From Palsa-504 sp963789225 (lineage in GTDB: Bacteria > Actinomycetota > Actinomycetes > Streptosporangiales > Streptosporangiaceae): 64,000 nucleotides of DNA. The notes below the pieces were generated by a model, which searched no databases, was not told the origin of the DNA, and worked only from the letters and a program-made list of their open reading frames with translations. Position numbers and translations under genes: made by a program. Shown piece by piece: positions 8,063 through 17,600 of the stretch (position 1 is its first letter; every line of letters begins with the position of its first letter). The DNA lies in the NCBI GenBank assembly GCA_963789225.1, contig CAWBKD010000007.1:102602-166601 (forward strand). Reading direction: 5' to 3'.

Positions 8063-9523
8063 ATGTCCCTCATTTCCAGGATTCACCATGTGCCGAAGCC
8101 GCCGGAGGGCCCGGCAGCGCCGTTGTCTCCGAGAGATGAGCAGAAGGCCCGTGCCCTGGGGCTGACCTCGGCGACCGGGCTGGTGATCGGGAGCATCATC
8201 GGGACCGGGGTATTCACCATGCCGGCCGTGCTGGCCGGGGCGGGCACCAGCTCGCTGATCGTGCTGGCCGTGATCGCGGTGGGCGCGATGCTGCTGGCTG
8301 TCTTGTTCGGCCAGCTGACCAGGCGGGTGCCTAATTCCGACGGCGGCCTGTACGCCTACGCCCGGTATGAGTTCGGTGATTTCGCCGGCTATCTGACCGG
8401 CTGGTGCTACTGGATCCAGGCGTGGGCCGGCAACGCGGCCATCGTGGCGTCGTGGGTCTTCTACGTCGATGCCCTGTTCGGGATCAGCCACCCGTCGGGC
8501 ATGACGAACTGGGGCATCGCCCTGCTGGGGCTGTGGGTCCCGGCCGCGGTGAACCTGGCCGGGGTGCGGCAGATGGCCTGGTTCCAGAACGTCACCGTCG
8601 TGCTGAAGTTCCTCCCGCTGCTGTTCGTGGGCGTCCTGGGATGGTTCTTCGTGTCCAAGGCCAACTTCGGCCCGTTCAACGCCTCGGGCGGCAGCCTGTA
8701 CAGCGCGATCGGGATCGCCGCCGGGGTGGCGCTGTTCTCCTTCATCGGTGTCGAGGTGGCGGCCATCACCGCCAAGCGGGTCAAGGACCCGCGGCGCAAC
8801 GTCGGCCGGGCGTCGCTGCTCGGCACCGTGGCCAGCGCCGTCGTGTATCTTCTGGTGTCGGCCGCAGTGATGGGCCTGGTGTCTCACCACGCGCTGGTGA
8901 ATAACGGCGCCCCGTTCGTCAACGCCTTCGGGGCGATCTTCAACCACGGGGCCTGGGCCGGGAAGCTGGTCGCGGCGCTTGCTGTGGTGTCCGGCATCGG
9001 CGCGCTGAACGGCTGGACGCTGGTCACCGCCGAGGTGTCCCGGGCGCCCGCCAATGACGGGCTGTTCCCGCAGCCGTTTGCGTGGACCGACCGCAACGGC
9101 AGCGCCTGGTTCGGCATCGTGATGGCCGCGGTGCTGCCGTCGCTGCTCATGCTGTGGCGCTACGAAACCAGCACGGGGCTGACCGTCTTCACCTACCTGG
9201 TCAACCTCACCGTGGTGACGGTCGCGATCCCGTACCTGATGTCGGCGTGCGCGCAGCTGACCTTCCTGGTGTCCCGGCGCCGCCGGGTGCAAGGGTGGCT
9301 GCTGGCCCGCGACCTGCTGATCACCATCGCGGCGGTGCTGTTCTCGATGTGGGTCACCTTCGCCGCCGGCTACGCGGCCGTGTACCAGGCGATGGTCATC
9401 GTGCTGGCCGGGATCGTCCTGTACGCCTTCCTCAAGGCCCGCCGGGAACGCCTCGGCCAGGTCGGGGAACCCGCAGGCAGCCTGCCAGCGGACTCAGCCG
9501 GGCAGGCACCAGCTGATGCCTGA
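8063..9523 (+). CDS. arcD: APC-family amino acid antiporter, arginine/ornithine type
   Basis: Predicted inner-membrane arginine/ornithine exchanger of 486 residues and about 12 helices. The first helix has the APC motif (GLVIGSIIGTGVFTMPAVLA), and helix 6 holds ALFSFIGVEVAAITAKRVKDP. ATG 8063 was chosen because a GGAGGAG site sits about 10 bp upstream; the frame is open further upstream but without a ribosome site or homology. It precedes arginine deiminase by 61 bp and faces arcB, so context makes arginine import coupled to ornithine export most likely. Other basic-amino-acid substrates cannot be excluded. Confidence 0.85.
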   Translation: MSLISRIHHVPKPPEGPAAPLSPRDEQKARALGLTSATGLVIGSIIGTGVFTMPAVLAGAGTSSLIVLAVIAVGAMLLAVLFGQLTRRVPNSDGGLYAYARYEFGDFAGYLTGWCYWIQAWAGNAAIVASWVFYVDALFGISHPSGMTNWGIALLGLWVPAAVNLAGVRQMAWFQNVTVVLKFLPLLFVGVLGWFFVSKANFGPFNASGGSLYSAIGIAAGVALFSFIGVEVAAITAKRVKDPRRNVGRASLLGTVASAVVYLLVSAAVMGLVSHHALVNNGAPFVNAFGAIFNHGAWAGKLVAALAVVSGIGALNGWTLVTAEVSRAPANDGLFPQPFAWTDRNGSAWFGIVMAAVLPSLLMLWRYETSTGLTVFTYLVNLTVVTVAIPYLMSACAQLTFLVSRRRRVQGWLLARDLLITIAAVLFSMWVTFAAGYAAVYQAMVIVLAGIVLYAFLKARRERLGQVGEPAGSLPADSAGQAPADA

Positions 9524-9584
9524 TCAGCATGCCGCCGCCGCGCCGCTAGCGCACCGCAAAACGAGCATCGCCGGAGGGATAATC

Positions 9585-10802
9585 ATGAATTTCAGCGTGC
9601 AATCAGAGGTCGGCCAGCTCCGTCAGGTCATCGTGCACCGGCCGGGACTGGAACTGTCCCGGCTGACCCCGCAGAACGCCGCCGGGCTGCTGTTCAACGA
9701 CGTCATGTGGGCCAAGAAAGCAAAAGAAGAACATGACGTCTTCGCCGAGACGCTCCGCGAGAAGGGCGTCCAGGTGCACTACTTCGCCCAGCTGCTCGCC
9801 GAGACGCTCGAGGTGCCCGATGGCCGGGCCTTCGTGCTCGACCGGGTGTGCACCCCCGAGAACCTCGGCCCGACGCTGGTCGAGCCGTTCCGCGCGCTGG
9901 CCGGCGACCTCGACGGCGGGCAACTGGCTGAGTACCTGGTCGGCGGCGTACTCAAGGCCGACCTGCGGCCGCTGCGGGCGAAGAGCCTGAAGTGGGACAT
10001 GCTGCGGGCTGATGACTTCGTGCTCCCGCCGCTGCCCAACCACCTGTTCCCCCGCGACAACTCCTGCTGGGTCTACGGCGGGGTCTCGGTCAACCCGATG
10101 GCCAAGCCCGCCCGCCAGCGGGAAACGCTGCACATCCGGGCCATCTACCGCTACCACCCGCTGTTCGCCGGCCGCGACTTCGTCACCTACTACGGCGACG
10201 ACGACGCCAGCCACCTGCCTGCCAGCATCGAAGGCGGGGACGTGCACGTCCTGGGGAACGAGACCGCGCTCATCGGCATGGGGGAGCGGACCACCCCCAT
10301 GGCCGTAGAGATCCTCTCCCGGGCCCTGTTCGACAGCGGCCAGGCACATACCGTCATCGCCGCCGAGCTGCCCCAGTCCCACGCGATGATGCACCTCGAC
10401 ACACTGATGACCATGATCGACCGCGCCACGTTCGTCCTGTACCCCTACATCGACCGCCACCTCCGGTCATGGACGCTCACTGCGGGCGGCGGTGAGGGAA
10501 AGCTGCGGGTCAGCCAGAACCGCAACCTGTGGGACACCCTCGCGGAGGCACTCGCCCACGAGGTCACGGTGCTGACGACCGATGAGGACGTCAGGGCCGC
10601 CGAACGCGAACAGTGGGACGACGGGAACAACTACCTCGCCCTCGCCCCCGGCGTCATCGTCGGCTACGAGCGCAACGTCGCCACCAACACCATGCTGCGC
10701 AAGCACGGCATCGAAGTGGTCACCGTGCCCGGCAGCGAACTGGGCCGCGGCCGCGGCGGGCCACGCTGCATGACCTGCCCCATCGAACGCGACCCCGCAT
10801 AA
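9585..10802 (+). CDS. arcA: Arginine deiminase
   Basis: Hydrolyses arginine to citrulline and ammonia, the first step of the arginine deiminase pathway. The 405-residue protein has the usual family length. Guanidino-modifying motifs are visible: FPRDNSCWVYGGVSVNPM, EGGDVHVLGN, HLDTLMTMID, and the C-terminal catalytic cysteine in GGPRCMTCPIERD. The start ATG 9585 has GGAGGG 8 bp upstream; the longer frame from 9516 overlaps arcD and lacks homology. It forms an operon with arcD. With arcB and arcC damaged, the pathway may stop at citrulline unless copies exist elsewhere. Confidence 0.93.
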   Translation: MNFSVQSEVGQLRQVIVHRPGLELSRLTPQNAAGLLFNDVMWAKKAKEEHDVFAETLREKGVQVHYFAQLLAETLEVPDGRAFVLDRVCTPENLGPTLVEPFRALAGDLDGGQLAEYLVGGVLKADLRPLRAKSLKWDMLRADDFVLPPLPNHLFPRDNSCWVYGGVSVNPMAKPARQRETLHIRAIYRYHPLFAGRDFVTYYGDDDASHLPASIEGGDVHVLGNETALIGMGERTTPMAVEILSRALFDSGQAHTVIAAELPQSHAMMHLDTLMTMIDRATFVLYPYIDRHLRSWTLTAGGGEGKLRVSQNRNLWDTLAEALAHEVTVLTTDEDVRAAEREQWDDGNNYLALAPGVIVGYERNVATNTMLRKHGIEVVTVPGSELGRGRGGPRCMTCPIERDPA

Positions 10803-11390
10803 CCAGGCAGCAAGGAGCACATCGTGGACCGGCGACGACGCAGCCATGCGGCGGCGCCGACAGCCACCCGGGATGGCCGCGGGCCGGCCGCTGCGGACAC
10901 CGACGGCCGCGGGCCGGGCGACGCGGCGGGCCCCGGGGCCCCGAACGGGCCGGGGAATCCGCGTGGCACCTTCAAACGAGCCGGCTCCAGGGACCAAGGT
11001 CTCCGCCGGTCACGCCAACGTCCCCGCGGCCTGGGCGCCTGCGGCGGCCTGATCTTCGGTGAGCTCAGGCCGGGGACTTACCTGCGCAGCGCCGGATGAG
11101 AACGGCCCCGCATCCGAGCCGCATGCGAGGAAGCCCCCGCGGCCAGGGCGCATCCGGCGCAGCCTACCGACCCGGTGCCGACGAGGCCGGCTCGCAGCGG
11201 CCCGGCGGCGACTCGCCCGGGCCGGTCATGATCACAGCGCCCGTATCATCGTAGGCCGCTGCGCCCGCGGCGCGCAGAGCCGCCTGGCTGACGCGGTAGT
11301 GGTGACCGCACAGCAGCACATCTACCGGGTGCGGGCGGCTAGGTGACGGCGGCATGACGACCATGACCCTCGGCCTGGCCAGGCAGCAGC
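10803..11390. other. Gene-poor spacer after arcA
   Basis: No gene I can support. A 91-codon GTG frame at 10824 follows an AAGGAG but encodes only Arg/Gly/Pro-rich low-complexity sequence. A DosR-like box at 10990 lies within. Confidence 0.5.
10990..11003. promoter_or_regulatory. DosR-type box, 9/10 arms, orphan
   Basis: GGGACCAAGGTCTC: left arm exact, one mismatch in the right arm. No intact gene starts just downstream, so it may be the relic of a lost target promoter. Confidence 0.45.
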
Positions 11391-11525
11391 AGGCCCGGTT
11401 GTTCGGCTGGCTGGGTTCTCCTCGTCCGCAGCGATGTTTCCAAGAACGTGGAAATCTTGGTGCTCCGGCTTGAGGTCGCGGTCCTGCGCCGCCAGGCCGC
11501 AGGATATGAGCACCGCGGCGGCCGG
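11391..11525 (+). mobile_element. Transposase/integrase N-terminal scrap
   Basis: The plus strand encodes VSKNVEILVLRLEVAVLRRQ, from about 11436, a block typical of the N-terminus of actinobacterial integrase-core transposases. No DDE domain follows and I see no terminal inverted repeats. It is a dead remnant in a gene-poor region. Confidence 0.45.
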
Positions 11526-11999
11526 TCACGATGCCCGCCTTGTCCAGCTGGCGTCCCGGCCAGGGGTTGATCTTGCTCCGTAGCGGGCCATGCGGCGGAC
11601 GGCCGGACAGGAAGACTTCCCGGTGCCGAGCGGGGCTCGAACCTCGGTCCGATCAGCCCCGACTTCGGCCGCACCTGCGACCAGATCCACCGAGCCGACG
11701 TCATGCTGGCTGCGCTCCGCGACCGGGCCAGGCAAGGCCTCGCCAGCCCGGAGCAGAGGCCTGGCCGGAAGCCAACGGCCCCGGATCCTCAGCCGGGCCA
11801 GCTCCGCCCGCTCATCCTCACCCAGCTCGGTCCCGGCGCCGCACCGAGCAGCGGAGGTTCGATCGTGCGACTGTGCCCGCCGGTTGAACGGACTGCCTGC
11901 GACTGGCCGCCACCGCACTCGGGCTGCTTTGATGTGCGGCTGGCGCCAGCCAGGCTCTGGATGGGCGCCGAGCCGCCACTGTGCCGGGCTAAGGTCCGG
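11526..11999. other. Gene-poor spacer
   Basis: No supported gene. A minus-strand stretch around 11790-11830 reads LGEDERAELARLRIRG, faintly like an IS3-type OrfA coiled coil. The rest has no recognisable content. Confidence 0.35.
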
Positions 12000-12971
12000 T
12001 TAGCGCCGGTGGTGTCCCCGGGATGTGTCCTCGGCGATCAGCAGGCGGTCCCCGGCCGCGATGACCGGGTCCTCGCCGATGCCCAGGGTGAACGTGCCCG
12101 CGTGGACCAGGCCGAGCACCAGTCCGGCGCGTTCGTCGCGGACGGCGCTGAGGGCCTTGCCGATCGTGGCCGGACCGGCGTCGATCTCGGCCAGGATGTC
12201 CCGGCCAGACTCCACGAGCTGGGCGACCATCTCACCCGCGTGCGGCGTTTCCAGGGTGGTGGCCAGCGTGCGGGCCACCAGTTCCTGCGCCGACACCGCA
12301 TGCTGGACTCCGAGCTCGCCCAGCGCCTCCCGCACCGAAGCCGAGCTGACCAGGGCGGTGATCGGCAGGTCAGGTGCCTGCTTGCGCAAGATCACCGCGC
12401 TGACCAGGACATCACCGTCGCTGCTGCCGGTGATCAGGGCCTGCTGGGCGCCTGCGGGCCGGGCGGCGCTGATCGTGCCCGGCTGGGTCGGGTCGCCGCG
12501 GACCAGGTGCACGCCCGCGCGGACCGTCGACGGTTCGACGTCGGCGGCGAGCACCACCGGGACCCCGGCCACTTCCAGCTCTGCCAAGATCGCGGGCACC
12601 GTCGGGTTCATCCCGACCACGAGCCGGTAGGTGCCCTCAGGGAACCGGGTTTCCAAATTGAGCATCCTCCGGATTCCGGCGGCCGCGGCCCCGCCCGTCA
12701 CGAGCGCGAACACGGCGGCCAGCATCGGGATCGTGGTCAGCATGACGGCCGAGGCGATCACTCGTCCCGCGCCGTTGTGCGGTGTCACGTCACCGTATCC
12801 GACCGTCGTCGCCGTCGTGACCGCCCAGTACAGGCCCGTGGTGAACGGCAGGTTCTGGGTCAGCGCGAACAACCCGGCGCCGGCCAGCACGCAGGCGGTG
12901 GCGGTGACGAGCAGGGCAGCCACGAACTGCCGGTGCCTTTCGCCCAAGACACGTACCAGAAGAAATATCAC
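12000..12971 (-). CDS. Two-TM potassium channel with cytosolic TrkA-N (RCK) domain
   Basis: Predicted K+ channel of 323 residues. Two membrane helices (about 15-38 and 68-95) flank a pore loop with the selectivity filter TTVGYGD at residues 55-61. A Rossmann-like RCK domain (about 110-230) and a TrkA-C-like domain with GEDPVIAAGDRLLIAE follow. The nucleotide motif of the RCK domain is degenerate (VVGMNPTV rather than GxGxxG), so ligand gating may differ. GTG 12971 is the most upstream start in frame; there is no strong ribosome site. It stands alone. Confidence 0.87.
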   Translation of the reverse strand: MIFLLVRVLGERHRQFVAALLVTATACVLAGAGLFALTQNLPFTTGLYWAVTTATTVGYGDVTPHNGAGRVIASAVMLTTIPMLAAVFALVTGGAAAAGIRRMLNLETRFPEGTYRLVVGMNPTVPAILAELEVAGVPVVLAADVEPSTVRAGVHLVRGDPTQPGTISAARPAGAQQALITGSSDGDVLVSAVILRKQAPDLPITALVSSASVREALGELGVQHAVSAQELVARTLATTLETPHAGEMVAQLVESGRDILAEIDAGPATIGKALSAVRDERAGLVLGLVHAGTFTLGIGEDPVIAAGDRLLIAEDTSRGHHRR

Positions 12972-13152
12972 GCCACAAATCGTGCCCGAACGAGAACACC
13001 AGCGCGAACACTAACGGACACCAGGACATGACGTCAGCCTCGCCCCCGGTTACGGACGGTGCCGCCGCCCGCCTCCGGGGATTGCCCTGCTGAGGGCGGG
13101 CAGCGCGGTAACCCCTGGCCCGATCCGGCCGGTGACGGCGGCGTGCCGTGCC

Positions 13153-14457
13153 TCACCCGATGGGGTCCTCGGCCTGAAGGGCGGTGCCGGGGGCGGCGGG
13201 CGGCGGGTGCTCGTGCCTGGTCATCTGCGGCGGTGGTGACGGGCGGGAGCGCCGGGCCAGGGCGATGCCGCCGAGCGCGGCCACGAAGCAGGACGCGCCC
13301 CCGACGGCCAGGCCGGTGCGCGGGCTGGTCGCGGCGATGATCCAGCCGATCGCCGGGCCGCCGATCGGCGTCGTTCCCTGGAAGGCGACCTGCCATAGCG
13401 CGATCGCCCGTCCGCGCATGCTCGGCTCCGCGCTGAGCTGGATGGTGGAGTTGCCGATCGCGATGAAGGAGACACTCGCCCAGCCGACGAACAGCAGCGC
13501 AGCGTAGGCAAGGCCGAGAACGGGGGAGAATGCGCAGGTCAGGATCGCCGCGCCGAAACCGGCCGAGGCGATGATCATCGGCCGCAGTCCGGTCCGGCCT
13601 CGCGCGGCGGTGAACAGCCCCCCGATCACCGCTCCGACCCCCATCGCCGCCGTCATGAAGCCGTAGGCCTCCGCGCCGCCATGGAACGTCTGCCGGGCGA
13701 GGACCGGGAGCGTGACCTGGAATTCATATGCCAGCAGGCCGACCAGGCTCATCATCGCCAGCGGAATGGCGATCGTGGGAGTGCGTGCCGCGTAGCGCAG
13801 GCCCTCGCGCAGCTGCCCGCTGGCCCGCCCGGCCGGGGGGCTCGGCCGCAGGGCGGAGCGGTCCATGATGAGCAGGGAGGCGACGACGGCCGCGAAGCTG
13901 GCGGCGTTCAGCAGGAAGCAGATGCCGGTGCCGACCGTGGCGATGAGGACGCCGCCGATGGCTGGCCCGACCGCCCGGGCCGCGTTCACTGTCACCGAAT
14001 TCAGCGTGATGGCGTTGCGCAGCTCATCCTGGCCGACCATCTCCCGGACGAAAGCCTGCCGGGCGGAGTTCTCGAAGGCGTTGTTCAGGCCGAGGATGAC
14101 GGCCAGCACGCAGACCTGCCAGAAGCGGACCGTCCCGAGAACGGTGAGCAGCCCGAGCGCGAGGGCCTGGAAGCCCATGGCGATCTGCAGCACGATCATG
14201 AGCCGCCGCTTGTCAACCCGGTCGGCGACCACGCCGCCGTAGGGGGCGAACAGCAGCACGGGCAGGGTCTGCAGGGCCACGGTGAAGCCCAGGTCCGTGC
14301 TGGAGTGCGTGAGGGTCAGCACCAGCCAGGACTGCGCCGTCATCTGCATCCAGGTCCCGGCGAGGGATATCGACTGGCCGGTGAAGTACAGGCGATAGTT
14401 CGGGACCTTCAGCGAGGAGAACGTCTGGCGCCCGAACGCGCCCAGCCTGCGCTTCAC
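13153..14457 (-). CDS. MFS exporter, EntS/MFS_3 type
   Basis: Twelve-helix major facilitator of 434 residues. It has the FTGQSISLAGTWMQMTAQSW first-helix block, the loop motif GGVVADRVDKRRLM, and a C-terminal half with GAVIGGLFTA. This branch includes enterobactin exporter EntS and macrolide efflux proteins. GTG 14457 overlaps the stop of a small upstream frame (GTGA), making it the last gene of the MarR-ABC operon. It probably exports a hydrophobic small molecule. Confidence 0.85.
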   Translation of the reverse strand: MKRRLGAFGRQTFSSLKVPNYRLYFTGQSISLAGTWMQMTAQSWLVLTLTHSSTDLGFTVALQTLPVLLFAPYGGVVADRVDKRRLMIVLQIAMGFQALALGLLTVLGTVRFWQVCVLAVILGLNNAFENSARQAFVREMVGQDELRNAITLNSVTVNAARAVGPAIGGVLIATVGTGICFLLNAASFAAVVASLLIMDRSALRPSPPAGRASGQLREGLRYAARTPTIAIPLAMMSLVGLLAYEFQVTLPVLARQTFHGGAEAYGFMTAAMGVGAVIGGLFTAARGRTGLRPMIIASAGFGAAILTCAFSPVLGLAYAALLFVGWASVSFIAIGNSTIQLSAEPSMRGRAIALWQVAFQGTTPIGGPAIGWIIAATSPRTGLAVGGASCFVAALGGIALARRSRPSPPPQMTRHEHPPPAAPGTALQAEDPIG

Positions 14458-14651
14458 GGCCGCCGTCCCGCCAGGTCCCTGGCGAGCCGCTCAGTGACCG
14501 GCAGGGCATTATCGAGTGCACGGCGCTCGTCATCCCCGGGCCGCTCGATGAGCCGACTGAGAGCGCCGGTCAGCCCGGCGTGCGCCGGGAACTCTGGCCT
14601 GCTGCCCAGCGGGATGGCAGGCCGGATCTGGTCAGGCAACCAGGTCGACAT
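14454..14651 (-). CDS. Small hypothetical protein between ABC exporter and MFS genes
   Basis: A 65-residue frame from ATG 14651 that overlaps the end of the ABC gene by 20 bp and the MFS start by 4 bp, exactly filling the gap. The sequence is helical and charged (LTGALSRLIERPGDDERRAL), without a signal peptide or membrane segment. I recognise no family. The tight overlaps on both sides are the main support for its being translated. Confidence 0.4.
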   Translation of the reverse strand: MSTWLPDQIRPAIPLGSRPEFPAHAGLTGALSRLIERPGDDERRALDNALPVTERLARDLAGRRP

Positions 14652-17600
14652 CCCCGGCAAACGCGGCCCACAGGGCCGCGTAGCTACCGCCCCGTCCAAG
14701 CAGGTCGGCATGGGTGCCGACCTCGGCGATCTTGCCTGACTCCAGCACCACGATGCGGTCGGCGCGGGCAGCGGTGGTCAGCCGGTGGGCGACCACCAGG
14801 GTGGTGCGCTTGGCCGTCAGCCGTTCGGTCGCGGTGTTGACCGCCGCCTCCGACGCCAGGTCGAGGGCCGCGGTGGCCTCGTCGAGCAGCAGGATGGCCG
14901 GATCGACCAGGTAGGCGCGAGCCAGGGCGATCAGCTGCCGCTGCCCGGCCGACAGGTTGCGTCCGCGCTCCGCCACTTCGTGCCGGAAGCCGCCGGGCAG
15001 CCGCGCGATCATCTCGATCGCCCCCACCTCCCGCGCCGCCGCCTCGACCTCCGCGTCCGTCGCGTCCGGGCGGCCGTAGGCGATCGCGTCCCTGACCGTG
15101 CCGGGGAACAGGTAAGGCTCCTGCGGTACCACGCCGAGCTGCTGCCGGTACCCGGCCAGGTCCAGCTCGCGCACGTCAGTGCCGTCGATGAGCAGGCTGC
15201 CCGAGGTGACGTCGTAGTACCGTGCGACCAGCTTGACCATGGTGGACTTGCCCGCGCCGGTCTGGCCGACCAGTGCCACAGTCTCGCCGGGCCCCACGAC
15301 CAGGTTCACACCCGAAAGCGCGTCCCGCGGCTGCCCGGAGTACCTGAACCGCACATCACGGAACTCGATCTGGCCCCGGGGGCGGCCAGCGGGCCGCGGG
15401 TGCGCGGCCTGCGGCGTGCTGGTCGTCCGCCGCAGCAGGTCTTTGATCCGCCGCAACCCGACGGCGGCCTGGTTGTAGCCGTCGAAGACCTGAGACAGCT
15501 GCTGCACGGGAGAGAAGAGCAGGTCGATGTAGAGCAGGTAGGCGATCAGCCCGCCGGCCGTCAGCGTCTTGTCGTGCACCTCGCCGGCTGCGACGAACAA
15601 GATGAGGGCCCCGCCGACGGTGGAGAGCAGCTGCACGAACGGGAAGTACAGCGCGATGAGGCGCTGTGCCCGCAGCCGGGACCGGCGGTACCTGCCGCTC
15701 AGCTCAGCGAAATGCTCCTGGTTGCGGCCCTCGCGCCGGTACGCCTGCGCGGTGCGCAGCCCGGCAACGTTCTCCTGCAGATCGGCGTTGACGATGCTGA
15801 CCTTCTCGCGGGCATCGGTGTAGGCCTCCCGGGACTTCACCCGGAACACCAGCGTGGCCGCCACCAGCACCGGGATGATCGTCAGCAGGATGAGGCCCAG
15901 CCGCAGGTTGATGTACAGCAGCGCGAGCAGCACGCCGGCGAACGTCAGGACCGCGTTGACCATGGTGATCAGCCCGGTCTGCAGGAAAGTGTCCATGGCG
16001 TCCACGTCCGTCGTCATCCGGGTCATGATCCGGCCGGACATCTCGCGCTCGTAGAAGTCCAGGCCGAGCCGCTGCAGGTGGGAGAAGATCTTCACGCGCA
16101 GGGTGTAGAGCATCCGTTCGCCGTTGCGGCCCACCACGTTCGTCTGGATCACGTTGATGATCCAGTCGGCGCAGACGATCGCGAGCCCGATCAGCGAGAC
16201 CACGATGATCGGGTGGAATTCCCTGGCCAGGACGCCGTTGTCGACGCCGGTGCGGACCAGCGCGGGCATGGCGATGCCGGCCACGGCGTCGAGGCCGTCA
16301 AGAACCAGACCGATGAAGAGCGCTAGGGCGATCGGCCGCAGCAGCCGGCGCAGCGTGAAGTGCGGGTCTCCCGCGCGGGACCCTGCCTGGCTGACGCCGG
16401 GCAGCTCATGGGCCGGCGGAAGCGCGTCGACCTTGGCGAGCAGCTCGGGTGTCGGCGGTATCCCGGCGAGCATGCCCCCGCCAGCCCCACTGCGGCCTCG
16501 TCCGCCGCGGGCAGCGGCGCCCATGCCGCGGCCGATCGCGGCGCCTGATGCGCGGGCCAGCTGGCTGCTGTCCACGCCCGGCGCAGGACTGGACCCGGCC
16601 GCGCTCTTGTCCTGCTCCCACAGGCTGGGGGTTACCGTGCCGGAGGCCGGCTCCGGCACGGCGGCGGGAGCGCCCCGGTCGGCGTTCTGGTGGTAGGCGA
16701 GCTCACCGGCATCCACGCCCTCGGCGTCCTGGCCGGGTCCGGCCAGCAGCAGCCGGTACAGGGCACAGCGCGCGGCCAGCTGCTCGTGCGTGCCCTCATC
16801 AACCAGCCGCCCCTCGTCCAGGACGGCGATCCGGTCGGCCAGCTGGAGCGTGGACCGGCGGTGCGCGATCAGCAGCGTGGTGCGCCCGGCCATCACGTTG
16901 CGCAAGGTGGCGTGGATCTGCGCTTCGGTCCCCGCGTCGATCGCCGAGGTGGCGTCGTCCAGGATCAGGATGGCCGGATCGGTGATGAGCGCCCTGGCCA
17001 GCGACACGCGCTGCCGCTGGCCACCGGACAGGGTCAGGCCCTGCTCGCCGATCACCGTGTCGTAGCCGTCCGGCAGGCTGGTGATGAACTCGTCGGCCTC
17101 AGCGGCCTTGGCGGCCGCGACGATCTGCTCCTGCGTGGCGTCGGGCCGGCCGTAGGAGATGTTGGCGCGGATCGAGTCAGAGAACAGGAAGCTGTCCTCC
17201 ATCACCAGGCCGATCGAGGCGCGCAGCGAGTCCAGGGTCAGGTCGCGGACGTCCTGGCCGCCGATCCGGATCGCGCCGCCCCTGACGTCGTAGAAGCGGG
17301 GCAGCAGCAGGGAGATCGTTGATTTTCCGGAGCCTGAGGTGCCGACCACGGCGAGCGTCTCGCCGGGCGGCACGTGCAGCGACAGGCCCCGCAGTACTGG
17401 CTCGGACGGCAGGTAGCCGAAGGCCACGTGGTCGAGCTCGACGTCGGGCGTCCCCGGCGGCAGGACCACGGCGCCGGGCTTCTCGGTGACAACCGGCTTG
17501 GAGTCGATCACCTCGTAGACCCGGATCACGCTGGCCCGCGCCTCCTGGCCGATCGTGATCAGGCTGGTCAGCGCGCGCACGGGCGCGACCATCTGCCCGA

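Noticed and set aside
7529..9292. A 587-codon open frame antisense to arcD
   Set aside because: Same G+C-driven shadow effect; no ribosome site or homology.
10824..11099. A 91-codon GTG frame after arcA with AAGGAG upstream
   Set aside because: Low-complexity Arg/Gly/Pro sequence without secondary-structure character. Not convincing as a gene.
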